Positions 53,152 through 62,108 of a stretch of DNA of 64,000 bases are shown one piece after another; the first letter of the stretch is position 1; the number at the start of each line of letters is the position of its first letter. Made by a program: the position numbers and the translations under genes. The stretch lies in the NCBI GenBank assembly GCA_019163375.1, contig JAFLKK010000006.1, positions 1 through 64,000 on the forward strand, written 5' to 3'. The notes under the pieces were generated by a model, which worked only from the letters and a program-made list of their open reading frames with translations, was not told the origin of the DNA and did no database searches. Source of the stretch: Paludibacter sp. (GTDB lineage: Bacteria; Bacteroidota; Bacteroidia; Bacteroidales; Paludibacteraceae).

Positions 53152-53562
53152 ATGAAACCGACTCATATTGAGCACTTAGGCATTGCAGTGAAAAGCCTCG
53201 AAACTGCCATTCCCTACTACGAAAATGTATTGGGATTAACTTGTTATGCTGTGGAAGAAGTTCCGGAACAAAAAGTGAAAACCGCTTTTTTCAAAGTAGG
53301 TCAAACCAAAATTGAACTATTGGAATCGACCGATCCGGAAGGACCAGTTGGAAAATTTCTTGAAAAGAAAGGCGAAGGCGTACACCACATCGCATTTGCT
53401 GTTGAAGGTTTACAAGCAAAATTAGACTTAGCTGCAGAACGTGGCGTAGCTTTAATTGACAAAACTCCTCGTAAAGGTGCTGAAGGCCTAAACATAGCTT
53501 TCCTTCACCCAAAATCAACTTTTGGAGTGTTGACAGAATTGTGTGAAGATCCAAACAAATAA
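53152..53562 (+). CDS. mce: Methylmalonyl-CoA epimerase
   Basis: 136 aa VOC/glyoxalase fold. HIEHLGIAVKSLETAIPYYENVLGL at the N-terminus, KIELLESTDPEGPVGKFLEKKGEGVHHIAFAV in the middle, ending FGVLTELCE. The two His and terminal Glu are the metal ligands. It interconverts (R)- and (S)-methylmalonyl-CoA, between the B12-dependent mutase and the decarboxylating/transcarboxylating step. First gene of a four-gene operon. Confidence 0.95.
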   Translation: MKPTHIEHLGIAVKSLETAIPYYENVLGLTCYAVEEVPEQKVKTAFFKVGQTKIELLESTDPEGPVGKFLEKKGEGVHHIAFAVEGLQAKLDLAAERGVALIDKTPRKGAEGLNIAFLHPKSTFGVLTELCEDPNK

Positions 53563-53638
53563 ATAGTCACTTGGTTGATTGGCACTTACACGTGATTTTG
53601 TGTCAATAAACAACAACCAAAACTTCATATATAACAAA

Positions 53639-55198
53639 ATGGAAAATCAACAAAAAGTAAAAAACCTTATCGATTTGCGCGTTCAGGCCAAATTGGGAGG
53701 TGGTGAAAAAAGAATTGCTTCACAACATGCCAAAGGAAAATTCACAGCTCGTGAGCGTTTGGAAATGTTGTTGGACGAAGGTAGCTTCGAAGAACTGGAC
53801 ATGTTTGTTACTCACCGTTGTAACAACTTCGGTCTTGAAAAAGAAAAATACCTTGGCGATGGTGTAATCACCGGTCATGGTACTATCGATGGGCGTACCG
53901 TGTATGTTTTTGCACAAGATTTTACGGTTTTCGGAGGTTCATTGTCAGAAACAATGGCACTTAAAATTTGTAAGGTAATGGATATGGCCATGAAAATGGG
54001 TTGTCCGATGATTGGTATCAACGATTCGGGTGGTGCCCGTATTCAGGAAGGTGTTACTTCATTGGCCGGTTACGCTGAAATTTTCCAACGTAACATTATG
54101 GCTTCGGGAGTTATTCCTCAAATCTCAGCTATCTTCGGACCTTGTGCCGGTGGTGCTGTGTATTCTCCTGCTCTTACTGACTTTGTATTGATGACAGAAG
54201 AAAACAGCTATATGTTCGTAACCGGACCTAAAGTTGTAAAATCGGTAACAGGTGAAGATATTTCGACAGAAGATCTAGGTGGTGCCGATGTTCACTCTCG
54301 TAAGTCGGGTGTTTCGCACTTCAAAGCTGAAAACGAAGAAGAGGGTATGATGCTTATCCGCAAATTGCTTTCTTATTTACCTTCCAACAACCTGGAAGAA
54401 GCTCCATTGTTCGAAAATACCGATCCGATCATTCGTTTGGACGACAAATTAAATTCTATCGTTCCTGATAATCCGAACATGCCTTACGACATGAAGGATG
54501 TTATTCACGGAATTGTAGATAACGATGAATTCCTTGAAGTTCACCGTCACTATGCACGTAATATTATTGTTGGTTTTGCTCGTTTCAACGGTGCTCCTAC
54601 AGGAATTGTGGCTAATCAGCCTAATTTCCTTGCCGGTGTGCTTGACTGTGATGCTTCGCGCAAAGCAGCCCGTTTCGTTCGTTTCTGCGATGCCTTCAAC
54701 ATTCCTGTATTGACCTTGGTTGATGTACCTGGATTCTTACCGGGATCTGGACAAGAATATGCAGGTATCATTTCGCATGGTGCTAAATTGATGTTTGCTT
54801 ATGGCGAAGCTACTGTTCCTAAAGTAACGGTAACCATTCGTAAATCGTACGGTGGTGCTCACGACGTAATGAGTTGTAAACAACTTCGTGGTGATTTCAA
54901 CTACGCATGGCCAACAGCTGAAATTGCCGTAATGGGTGCAGCAGGTGCTATCGAAGTATTAGAAGGACGCGCTATTTCAAAAATTACCGATCCGGAAGAA
55001 AAAGCAGCTTTCGTAAGTGAAAAAGTGAATGAATACAAAGAAAAATTCGCTAATCCGTACCAAGCCGCCTCTTATGGTTATATCGATGATATTATTGAAC
55101 CCCGTAATACACGTTTCCGTGTGATTCGTGCATTCCAAGCTCTTGAAACCAAGAAAGTGGTTAATCCGCCTAAGAAACACTCTAACATACCTTTATAA
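53639..55198 (+). CDS. mmdA: Methylmalonyl/propionyl-CoA carboxyltransferase subunit (12S / MmdA / PccB)
   Basis: 519 aa from the ATG at 53639 ([14 protein letters not shown]); a 20-codon upstream extension with a non-family sequence was rejected. Crotonase-type carboxyltransferase: [31 protein letters not shown] at the start, [51 protein letters not shown] and [13 protein letters not shown] as acyl-CoA and biotin-site motifs. It transfers CO2 between methylmalonyl-CoA and a biotin carrier. Could work as methylmalonyl-CoA decarboxylase alpha, propionyl-CoA carboxylase beta, or transcarboxylase 12S. Gene context (no OadB-type pump, no biotin carboxylase) leans to transcarboxylase. Confidence 0.92.
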   Translation: MENQQKVKNLIDLRVQAKLGGGEKRIASQHAKGKFTARERLEMLLDEGSFEELDMFVTHRCNNFGLEKEKYLGDGVITGHGTIDGRTVYVFAQDFTVFGGSLSETMALKICKVMDMAMKMGCPMIGINDSGGARIQEGVTSLAGYAEIFQRNIMASGVIPQISAIFGPCAGGAVYSPALTDFVLMTEENSYMFVTGPKVVKSVTGEDISTEDLGGADVHSRKSGVSHFKAENEEEGMMLIRKLLSYLPSNNLEEAPLFENTDPIIRLDDKLNSIVPDNPNMPYDMKDVIHGIVDNDEFLEVHRHYARNIIVGFARFNGAPTGIVANQPNFLAGVLDCDASRKAARFVRFCDAFNIPVLTLVDVPGFLPGSGQEYAGIISHGAKLMFAYGEATVPKVTVTIRKSYGGAHDVMSCKQLRGDFNYAWPTAEIAVMGAAGAIEVLEGRAISKITDPEEKAAFVSEKVNEYKEKFANPYQAASYGYIDDIIEPRNTRFRVIRAFQALETKKVVNPPKKHSNIPL

Positions 55199-55206
55199 TT
55201 AATCCT

Positions 55207-55431
55207 ATGATATTTGAAAAACTATTTGGAAAAAAATCCAAATCTCCTTCAACTGAAAAGGATGAAACTGAAGTGCCTAAAAATGATATAGTGGCTATAG
55301 CTATGGCTTTGCACCTTTATTACGATGAGGTTCATGATGATGAAAGTAATGTTATTACGATCAAACGTATCGAAAGACGTTATTCGCCCTGGAGTTCAAA
55401 AATTTATGGTGTAAACAATAATATCAGATAA
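55207..55431 (+). CDS. OadG-like small protein lacking the membrane anchor
   Basis: 74 aa. The C-terminal half (VAIAMALHLYYDEVHDDESNVITIKRIERRYSPWSSKIYG, cited in parts) matches the soluble tail of the OadG gamma subunit of Na+-pumping decarboxylases, including the SPWSSK end. The N-terminal membrane helix usual in OadG is absent and replaced with a short basic, polar stretch. It starts 8 bases after mmdA and ends 6 bases before the biotin carrier. I infer an assembly or scaffold role between these two subunits. Confidence 0.75.
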   Translation: MIFEKLFGKKSKSPSTEKDETEVPKNDIVAIAMALHLYYDEVHDDESNVITIKRIERRYSPWSSKIYGVNNNIR

Positions 55432-55437
55432 GAGAAT

Positions 55438-55881
55438 ATGAAGAAATTCAAATTTATAATAGATGGGGCTTCATATAGTGTGAATGTCAAATCGGTAGAA
55501 GGCAATAAAGCTGAGATTGAAGTAAACGGTCAATCGTATGCAGTAGGATTGGAACAAGAGGTGAATACCTTGAAAACTCCTATTTTGGTTCGTAAGGAAG
55601 TGCAAACAAAACCGGGCGAAAACAAAATTACTGTAGCTGCTGCACCTAAATCGGCAGGAAAACCAAGTGCAAACAGTCTAAAAGCTCCACTTCCGGGAAG
55701 CATTATACGTGTGGAAGTAAAAGTTGGTGACACTGTAAAACAAGGTGACTTGCTTTTGGTAATGGAATCTATGAAAATGGAAAACAATATCCTTTCTGAA
55801 AAGAACGGTGTGGTTAGAAACATTACTGTAGCAGCGGGACAAGCCGTATTGCAAGATGACATTTTGATTGAATTCGAATAA
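55438..55881 (+). CDS. Biotin carboxyl carrier protein (1.3S / MmdC-like)
   Basis: 147 aa. N-terminal IIDGASYSVNVKSVEGNKAEIEVNGQSYAV domain, an Ala/Pro/Lys-rich linker (about 62-82), and a C-terminal biotinyl domain with VMESMKMENN. Lys113 is the biotinylation site. It shuttles CO2 between carboxyltransferases. It is the only intact biotin acceptor visible in the window, and thus the probable partner of both MmdA here and the biotin-site-less carboxyltransferase at 7790-9547. A strong terminator follows. Confidence 0.94.
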   Translation: MKKFKFIIDGASYSVNVKSVEGNKAEIEVNGQSYAVGLEQEVNTLKTPILVRKEVQTKPGENKITVAAAPKSAGKPSANSLKAPLPGSIIRVEVKVGDTVKQGDLLLVMESMKMENNILSEKNGVVRNITVAAGQAVLQDDILIEFE

Positions 55882-55907
55882 GAATTAATCTTTATAGATA
55901 ATTAAAG

Positions 55908-55942
55908 AGAAAGCCCGACAATGAAAATTGCCGGGCTTTCTT
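55908..55942. terminator. Terminator between the biotin carrier and TolC genes
   Basis: GAAAGCCCG-CAA pairs with TTG-CGGGCTTTC around a short A-rich loop, with an A/G-rich left side and a short T/pyrimidine right side. Likely serves both converging transcripts. Confidence 0.8.
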
Positions 55943-55971
55943 ATATCTACTTAGTACAGTAGTTGAGATAT

Positions 55972-57264
55972 TTACAAACCGGAAACCATTTGTTTGAGCT
56001 TCGTTTCTGCCAGCTTGAGAGCATAACGAAAGTTGATAAGGCGTGTAGAGGATTGAACATAGTCGTCTTGCGCACGTCGTACTTCGAGCGAAGTGGTTTG
56101 TCCGTGTTTCAGGCGATCGATGCTAATTTGCAGGTTTTCCTTGGCTAATTCATTGTTCTCTGTCTCAATTTTCAACAACTCCTGTTGATTTTCAAATTCA
56201 GTCAGGGTATTTAGTAATTGAGTGTTTACCTGTAACTTGATATTTTGTAAGTCATACTCGGCAGTCTGTGCCTGAATCCTGGCTACGTTTTCTTTTCGCT
56301 TGTTCTCACCGGCACTATAAATAGGTACTACAAGCGTCCCTCCTATTTGAGGTCCCAATGAACTGCTGCGCAAAGTACTTCCGGCTGAATTGACTGTTTG
56401 CGAGGCGTAATATCCGGCTTTGAGACTGAAGGTAGGCAGATAGGCGGTACGACTTTCTTTCAAGGCCAGTTGCGCAATATCTATCTGTTTCTGAAAGCTA
56501 AGAATACTGGTATTCGAGCTGTTGAGTTTTTGAAATAAGTCGGCCTTATCGGGCGTGTAGTTCAGAGGAATGGAATCGGCAATGGAGAGCTGATCTTCGG
56601 CACTCTTTCCCAATAGCTGGTTGAAGTATTTCAAGCCTGCTTCAATAGCGTATTGCTGACTGATACGACTCTCGGTAGTGAGGTTTAAATCCATCCTGGC
56701 TTGTAGCAAATCCGACTTCATCATCGAACCGGCATTGAAGCCCGCCTGCGCAATAGTTACCCTGTCGCGATTGTAATTCAGTGCTTCATTAATCGAGTTG
56801 AGCTGTTGCTTTTGCTTTACCACATCGTAATAGGCGGCAATGACTTCGAAAAGTGTTTGCATTACTTTGTCTTTGTACTGAATCTCGCCCAGCGCTTGTA
56901 TCTCGTTCAACTTGTTTTTAGTAACAAACATCTTACCGCCATCGAACAAGTTCCAGTTAAGTTGTGCACCTGCACTCAGTGCGGTAGTGGACACCGAATT
57001 ATTGGTGTTTTCAACTCCAGAAGAAAGCTTTTGAGTGGTGTTATTCAGGCCGTAGTTGCCCGTACCGGTAATGGCTACAGTTGGTAACATGCCGGCATTT
57101 CCGGCAGTGTTATTTACTTTGGCAACATCTGCATCATTGCGCGAAACAAGGATGTCAAAGTTATTTTTCAGGGCAATGCTAATGGCATCGTCTACCGTGA
57201 TGGCTTTTTGAGCATGGACGGTAGTGCATAGGAATGCTAAGAATATTATTGGAAGTCGCTTCAT
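55972..57264 (-). CDS. TolC-family outer-membrane efflux protein
   Basis: 430 aa with a signal peptide (cleavage near VHA-Q). Two repeats of long alpha-helical hairpins typical of TolC: AISIALKNNFDILVSRNDADVAKV and ITIAQAGFNAGSMMKSDLLQARMDL in the first half, then SLKAGYYASQTV and VRRAQDDYVQSSTRLINF in the second. It forms the exit duct for the RND pump encoded upstream. It is the last gene of an adaptor-pump-TolC set, 338 bases after the pump gene; hairpins and a palindrome fill that gap. Confidence 0.92.
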   Translation of the reverse strand: MKRLPIIFLAFLCTTVHAQKAITVDDAISIALKNNFDILVSRNDADVAKVNNTAGNAGMLPTVAITGTGNYGLNNTTQKLSSGVENTNNSVSTTALSAGAQLNWNLFDGGKMFVTKNKLNEIQALGEIQYKDKVMQTLFEVIAAYYDVVKQKQQLNSINEALNYNRDRVTIAQAGFNAGSMMKSDLLQARMDLNLTTESRISQQYAIEAGLKYFNQLLGKSAEDQLSIADSIPLNYTPDKADLFQKLNSSNTSILSFQKQIDIAQLALKESRTAYLPTFSLKAGYYASQTVNSAGSTLRSSSLGPQIGGTLVVPIYSAGENKRKENVARIQAQTAEYDLQNIKLQVNTQLLNTLTEFENQQELLKIETENNELAKENLQISIDRLKHGQTTSLEVRRAQDDYVQSSTRLINFRYALKLAETKLKQMVSGL

Positions 57265-57285
57265 AATCGTTTTTATTATTGGTTC

Positions 57286-57376
57286 AACCCCTTCGGGGTT
57301 CGGTGCATCGGGTTATTATCATCCCCCGGTTTCGCTTCGCTTACCGGGGGTTATTCACATTTAGCCCCTTTGGGGC
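57286..57376. repeat. Three GC-rich hairpins in the pump-TolC gap
   Basis: AACCCCTTCGGGGTT (57286-57300), CCCCCGGT with ACCGGGGG (57323-57330/57343-57350) and GCCCCTTTGGGGC (57364-57376). They are far more GC-rich than the surroundings and resemble extragenic palindromes. They sit between cotranscribed genes, where they might stabilise the mRNA or reduce TolC expression relative to the pump. Confidence 0.75.
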
Positions 57377-57477
57377 AAAAGATAGATTTGAGTTTTCTAA
57401 AGGTAATAGTACTAGAAGTTTCTCATATTTTATCGTTAAATCAACATCTATATTCTGACAAATAGACAGATTCTATT

Positions 57478-57551
57478 GAGGCGGGTTTCGCGATTTCCAA
57501 ATCGCGTTAATTACTATTTGACCGCGATTTGGAAATCGCGAAACCCACCTC
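57478..57551. repeat. 74-bp near-perfect palindrome (29-bp arms)
   Basis: The left arm 57478-57506 and right arm 57523-57551 are complementary over 29 bases with a single C-A mismatch; the inner 24 bases pair perfectly. Each arm also contains CGCGATTT-CC-AAATCGCG, a smaller palindrome, so the element can form a double-hairpin cruciform. It resembles a REPIN/MITE-type element rather than a terminator, since no T-run follows. Confidence 0.9.
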
Positions 57552-57602
57552 CACTTAGTCTAATCAATAATATAGATACGTTAGGATATTGCGAATCATC
57601 AT

Positions 57603-60600
57603 TTACCCAACTACCTTCTTTGTTTTTTTAGATAATACCATATACGTTACCGGAATGATAAATAATGTAAGTACTAATGAGAAGAGTAAACCTCCTACCA
57701 CCACAATCCCGAGTGATACACGGCTGGTGGCTCCTGCACCTAAGGCTAACGCGATAGGTAATGCACCAAAGATGGTGGCCAGCGAAGTCATTAAGATGGG
57801 ACGAAAACGGGCAGCCGCTGCTTCGAAAGCAGCTACTCTCCTATTCATGCCCAGTTTACGTTTCTGGTTGGCAAATTCTACAATCAGAATACCGTTTTTG
57901 GTTACGATACCAATCAACAGAATCATCCCGATTTCGGAGAAGATATTCAATGTTTGTCCAAATATCCACAACGAGAGCATAGCCCCCGCTATGGCCATTG
58001 GCACAGTAAGCATAATGATAAACGGATCGCGGAAACTCTCGAACTGCGCTGCCAGGATTAAATATATAAGCAACAATGCCAAAATAAGTGCAAAGGATAT
58101 ATTGGAATTACTCTCGGCAAAGTCGCGCGACGGTCCGGCCAGCGCGGTGGCAAACGAGGTATCCAATAACTTGGTGGATATACGCTGCATTTCCTCAATA
58201 CCTTCACCCAGCGTTTTTCCTTCGGCAAGATTGGCCGAGACGGTGGCCGATTTATATCGATTAAAGTGATACAACATGGGCGGATTACTGTTTTCTTTAA
58301 TGCTTACCAGATTATCCAATTGAATCATATTGCCGGTTTTGGAACGAACATATAAAGATGAAATGTCGCCCGGCGCACTTCTATCGGTACGAGCTACCTG
58401 ACCAATAATGTAGTATTGCATATTGTTTTGCAGGAAATATCCATAGCGGCTACCACTGTACGCCAAATTCAGCGCATCGGACACATCCTTTTCGTTTATT
58501 CCCAGACTGGTGGCTTTTTGACGATCGACCGCTATATTCAGCTCCGGTTTGTTGAATTTCAAATCCACATCCACATTGCTAAACACCGTACTATTTCCGG
58601 CTTCCTCCAAAAATTTAGGAAGAACGGTTTTCAGTTTCTCGAAGTCGAGATTTTGTAATACAAATTGTACCGGTAAACCTCTGGAACTTGATGTGGTTAT
58701 GGTTGGCTCCTGACTGGCAATGATTCGCGCATCAGGGATAGAGTCGTATCTCTTTGTCAGCTTTTGATATATCGCCTTTTGTGTCATTTTCCTTTCGTCG
58801 GGTTGCGAGAGAAAAGTGATAACAAACCCTGAGTTAGCGCTTGAGTTGAACCCACCACCAAAACGGGCAAGTGTGTACTTCGCCTGGGGCAGTTTCATAC
58901 TCATATCTGCTACGCGGGTCACCACTTTATTGGTTGTGGTATATTCTGCACCCTCGGGAGTAGTGATAGAAGTACGGATATAGCTATGGTCTTCGAGAGG
59001 CGCAAGTTCCGATTTGAGTGTTGTAACCAAACTACCGATAATAACGATACACAAACCAATGATGGAAAATGAAATCCATCGATTAAGGATAAAGAAGCTG
59101 AGGAAACGTTTATATTTTTTCTCCATTCCCAAAAAGAAAGGTTCGGAAGCTGTGTAAAACTTAGAATGGTGTGTTGCCGAACCGCCAAGAATCACATTGA
59201 GCACCGGAGTAAGTGTAAGCGATACAAGTGCAGAGATTAATACGGCACTGGCCACCACGATACCAAACTCGCGGAACAGTCGACCTGTGAATCCTTCCAG
59301 AAAGACAACCGGGATAAACACAATAGCCAATGTAAGTGAAGTAGAGATAACGGCAAAGAATATCTCGCGTGTACCTTCCACTGCCGCTTTCATCTTGTCC
59401 ATGCCCTGCTCTATCCGTTTAAAAATATTCTCGGTAACCACAATTCCATCGTCCACCACCAAGCCTGTAGCCAGCACTATACCCAGCAGCGTAAGTACAT
59501 TGATGGAATATCCGAAGATATACATGATAAAGAAGGTACCAACAAGCGAAACGGGAATATCGATAAGCGGACGTAAAGCAATGATCCAGTTACGGAAAAA
59601 CAGGAAGATAATCATTACCACCAGTGAGATGGAAATCAACAAAGTATCCAACACATCGGTAACGGATTGACGAACGAAAATAGATTTATCGCGTGCAATG
59701 TTCAGCTCCATACCTTTCGGTGCGTTGAGCTTTATCTGATCGAGGCGCTTGTAAAACTCATCGGCAATCTGAATATCGTTGGCACCCGGCAGTGGCACTA
59801 AAGCAAGCATTACGCCGGTAGTACCGTTTACCAATGCCCCCGACTCTTCGTTTTGCGCTCCGAGGATTGCCTCACCAATATCGCTGAACCGAATGATCTG
59901 ATTATCGTCCTGACGAATGATGAGGTTATTGAAATCATCCTCGGTAATAAGTCGACCACGTGTTTTCACGGTCAATTCGGTAGCATTGCCTCTGATTTTT
60001 CCACCCGGCATTTCCACATTCTCTTTGCTCAAAGCCTGCTGTACATCCGAAGCTGTGATCTTATAAGCCGACATCTTGGTGGGATTGAGCCACAAACGCA
60101 TGGCCGGCTTTTGTTGTCCGTAAATGCCTATGGAACTAACACCGGGAATGGTCTGCAATTTTTCGAGCAATACATTCTCGGCATAATCACTTAATTGAAT
60201 AGCATTCATGGCACTACTCTGCACTGCCAACATAATAATGGGTTCTCCACTTGCATCGGCTTTGGTTACCGTTGGTGGTGCATCAATATCCTGCGGTAAG
60301 CTGCGCATGGCCTGCGAAGTCTTATCACGAACGTCGTTGGCAGCTTTCTCCAGGTCGGCACCCAGTTCGAACTCTACCGTAATATTACTCGACCCAATGG
60401 CCGAACGCGAAGAAAGTGATTTCACTCCTTCGATACCGTTGAGCGATTTCTCGAGCGGCTCGGTTATCTGCGATTCTATGATTTCGGCGTTGGCACCTGT
60501 GTAGCTGGCCTGAACCGTAATAACTGGCGGATCGATGGCCGGGAACAAGCGAACACCCAGGAAATTAAACCCAACCACGCCCATTAGTATGATAATCAAA

Positions 60601-60653
60601 CTAAGTACTATGGAGCCTATGGGGCGTTTGAGGGCAATATCGGATATACTCAT
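57603..60653 (-). CDS. RND multidrug efflux permease (AcrB/HAE1 type)
   Basis: 1016 aa, 12 membrane helices with two large periplasmic loops. MSISDIALKRPIGSIVLSLIIILMGVVGF at the N-terminus, then FPAIDPPVITVQASYTGANAEIIE of the HAE1 family, GIVLATGLVVDDGIVVTENI with the proton-relay aspartates in TM4, and LLIGIVTKNGILIVEFANQKR. It exports drugs, bile salts or other amphiphiles across both membranes with the adaptor and TolC proteins. A short duplicated heptamer repeat separates it from the adaptor gene. Confidence 0.95.
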   Translation of the reverse strand: MSISDIALKRPIGSIVLSLIIILMGVVGFNFLGVRLFPAIDPPVITVQASYTGANAEIIESQITEPLEKSLNGIEGVKSLSSRSAIGSSNITVEFELGADLEKAANDVRDKTSQAMRSLPQDIDAPPTVTKADASGEPIIMLAVQSSAMNAIQLSDYAENVLLEKLQTIPGVSSIGIYGQQKPAMRLWLNPTKMSAYKITASDVQQALSKENVEMPGGKIRGNATELTVKTRGRLITEDDFNNLIIRQDDNQIIRFSDIGEAILGAQNEESGALVNGTTGVMLALVPLPGANDIQIADEFYKRLDQIKLNAPKGMELNIARDKSIFVRQSVTDVLDTLLISISLVVMIIFLFFRNWIIALRPLIDIPVSLVGTFFIMYIFGYSINVLTLLGIVLATGLVVDDGIVVTENIFKRIEQGMDKMKAAVEGTREIFFAVISTSLTLAIVFIPVVFLEGFTGRLFREFGIVVASAVLISALVSLTLTPVLNVILGGSATHHSKFYTASEPFFLGMEKKYKRFLSFFILNRWISFSIIGLCIVIIGSLVTTLKSELAPLEDHSYIRTSITTPEGAEYTTTNKVVTRVADMSMKLPQAKYTLARFGGGFNSSANSGFVITFLSQPDERKMTQKAIYQKLTKRYDSIPDARIIASQEPTITTSSSRGLPVQFVLQNLDFEKLKTVLPKFLEEAGNSTVFSNVDVDLKFNKPELNIAVDRQKATSLGINEKDVSDALNLAYSGSRYGYFLQNNMQYYIIGQVARTDRSAPGDISSLYVRSKTGNMIQLDNLVSIKENSNPPMLYHFNRYKSATVSANLAEGKTLGEGIEEMQRISTKLLDTSFATALAGPSRDFAESNSNISFALILALLLIYLILAAQFESFRDPFIIMLTVPMAIAGAMLSLWIFGQTLNIFSEIGMILLIGIVTKNGILIVEFANQKRKLGMNRRVAAFEAAAARFRPILMTSLATIFGALPIALALGAGATSRVSLGIVVVGGLLFSLVLTLFIIPVTYMVLSKKTKKVVG

Positions 60654-60738
60654 GAGTTGATAGTTGATAGTTATTAGTTGACAGTTCTTTTATTGATAAC
60701 TGATTACTGATTACTGATTACTGCTGACTGTTGACTGA
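60654..60738. repeat. Heptamer repeat block (GTTGATA/TGATTAC)
   Basis: The left side shows GTTGATA twice, GTTATTA and GTTGACA; the right side shows TGATAAC, TGATTAC three times, TGCTGAC, TGTTGAC and TGATTAC. The two sides are roughly complementary, so the block can fold. The same heptamer family fills the cobalamin riboswitch loops at 40026-40182, and a short tract occurs near 61950. Confidence 0.8.
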
Positions 60739-61800
60739 TTACTTCTTTATTGTTGCATATTGTAGTTTTCCACCTTCTTTGAGGAACAACAGGCCGGTGG
60801 TGATAACGGTATCACCGGGTTGTAATCCGTCGGTGATTTCAATGTCCGAAGCTTTACGAATGCCGGTTTGTACGGTTATGAAATGAGCTTTGCCATGACG
60901 AGCCACAATTACACTTTTGTTTTCTTCCTCGGGTATAATGGTTTGAGTAGGAATCATCAGGGCATTTTTGTTTTCGCTCAGGCGAAGTGTTACGTTGGCA
61001 AAGGATCCCGACACCAATTCGCGGGCAGAACTGTTGACAAGTGCTCTTACTTTCAGGCTACGGGTGCCCACGTTGATGCCTTGCTCGGTAGCAATTACGG
61101 TAGCATCGTATACTTTATCGTTGTTGGACATTCTGAATTTCACTTTCATGCCTGTGCTAATCACCGAACTGTATTTTTCGGGAACGCTAAAGTCGAGTTT
61201 GATTTTGTTGGCAGTGCGAATAGTAGATAGCAGGGTGGCCGGGGTAACGATGGCACCAATGCTTATGTTGCGCAACCCGATAACCCCATCAAATGGTGCG
61301 AGTACTTCGGTTTTACGAATCAGGGTTTTCTCTACTTCAATATCGGCTTTCAGCGAGTTCAGCAGCAAGCCCGTTTGGTCATAATCGTTCTGGCTTATAC
61401 CGCTGACTTTCAACAATTCGGACTGACGGTTGTAAATCTTTTGTTGAATAGCCAGTTGGGTGGTTAGTTTGTGTAGAGATGATTGTAAATCGTCGTCGAA
61501 AAGCTTCACCAACAAGGTGCCTTTCTTTACAAATTTACCTTCGGGCAAATTGATCTTTACCACGCGGCCCGCCACTTCGTTCTTCAGTTCCACTTCTTCG
61601 AAAGCCAGCAACGATCCCGAAACAGAAATTTCATTGATCAGCAGGGTTGGTTTTACAATAATGGCATCTACTTTCTTTTCCACCTTTCCTTTGTCGCCAC
61701 GTTTGTCTTTTTCATTAGACTTTGTAAAGGCGAGTTTCAGAAAGAAGGCAACTAATGCCAGCATCACTATGGCAATCCATAAGGTCGATTTCTTTTTCAT
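60739..61800 (-). CDS. RND efflux periplasmic adaptor (membrane fusion protein)
   Basis: 353 aa from the ATG at 61800 (MKKKSTLWIAIVMLALVAF, signal anchor). Barrel-sandwich lipoyl motif GRVVKINLPEGKFVKKGTLLVKLFD, an alpha-hairpin (about 105-150), the second lipoyl half VLAPFDGVIGLRNISIGAIVTPAT, and a beta-barrel with LKVRALVNSSARELVSGSFANVTL. It links the RND pump to TolC. The frame extends 11 codons upstream but the extension would precede the basic signal anchor and is unlikely. First gene of the efflux operon. Confidence 0.93.
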   Translation of the reverse strand: MKKKSTLWIAIVMLALVAFFLKLAFTKSNEKDKRGDKGKVEKKVDAIIVKPTLLINEISVSGSLLAFEEVELKNEVAGRVVKINLPEGKFVKKGTLLVKLFDDDLQSSLHKLTTQLAIQQKIYNRQSELLKVSGISQNDYDQTGLLLNSLKADIEVEKTLIRKTEVLAPFDGVIGLRNISIGAIVTPATLLSTIRTANKIKLDFSVPEKYSSVISTGMKVKFRMSNNDKVYDATVIATEQGINVGTRSLKVRALVNSSARELVSGSFANVTLRLSENKNALMIPTQTIIPEEENKSVIVARHGKAHFITVQTGIRKASDIEITDGLQPGDTVITTGLLFLKEGGKLQYATIKK

Positions 61801-61838
61801 TGAACTATTTTTGAATATGTATATTTTGACCACCCCAA

Positions 61839-61855
61839 CCCCTCCAAAGGAGGGG
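61839..61855. repeat. GC-rich palindrome CCCCTCCAAAGGAGGGG
   Basis: A perfect 7-bp stem with an AAA loop, 39 bases before the adaptor gene start on its minus strand. Same style as the GCCCCTTTGGGGC hairpin at 57364. Confidence 0.7.
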
Positions 61856-62108
61856 CTAAAGACGAAGTTAGTTTTGTCTCTTATAAACTGAGCTATGAAT
61901 GGTGACTACTATTATAAAATAACGGTGCGCTGCACTTATTTATGCTGCTCACCGATTACTGATAACTGCTATAGACGCTTTTATAGGCAAAAGGTTTAAT
62001 GAGAACGACAAATTTAGCTATAAAATTTAAAGATATTGATTTAAACCTTTTTTTTTAGTTGAAAATTAATACGGGGAGACAACAATTATCGTATATTTTT
62101 ATTTACAA

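Noticed and set aside
53579-53641. N-terminal extension of the 12S-like subunit
   Set aside because: The extra residues are unlike the family and the ATG at 53639 gives the usual MENQ.KVKNL start.
53639-55881. Propionyl-CoA carboxylase operon
   Set aside because: No biotin carboxylase subunit is present in the window, so an ATP-dependent carboxylase is less supported than a decarboxylase/transcarboxylase.
57589-58269. 226-codon frame on the plus strand
   Set aside because: Lies wholly antisense to the RND permease gene, has unusual low-complexity composition and no promoter; shadow of the real gene.
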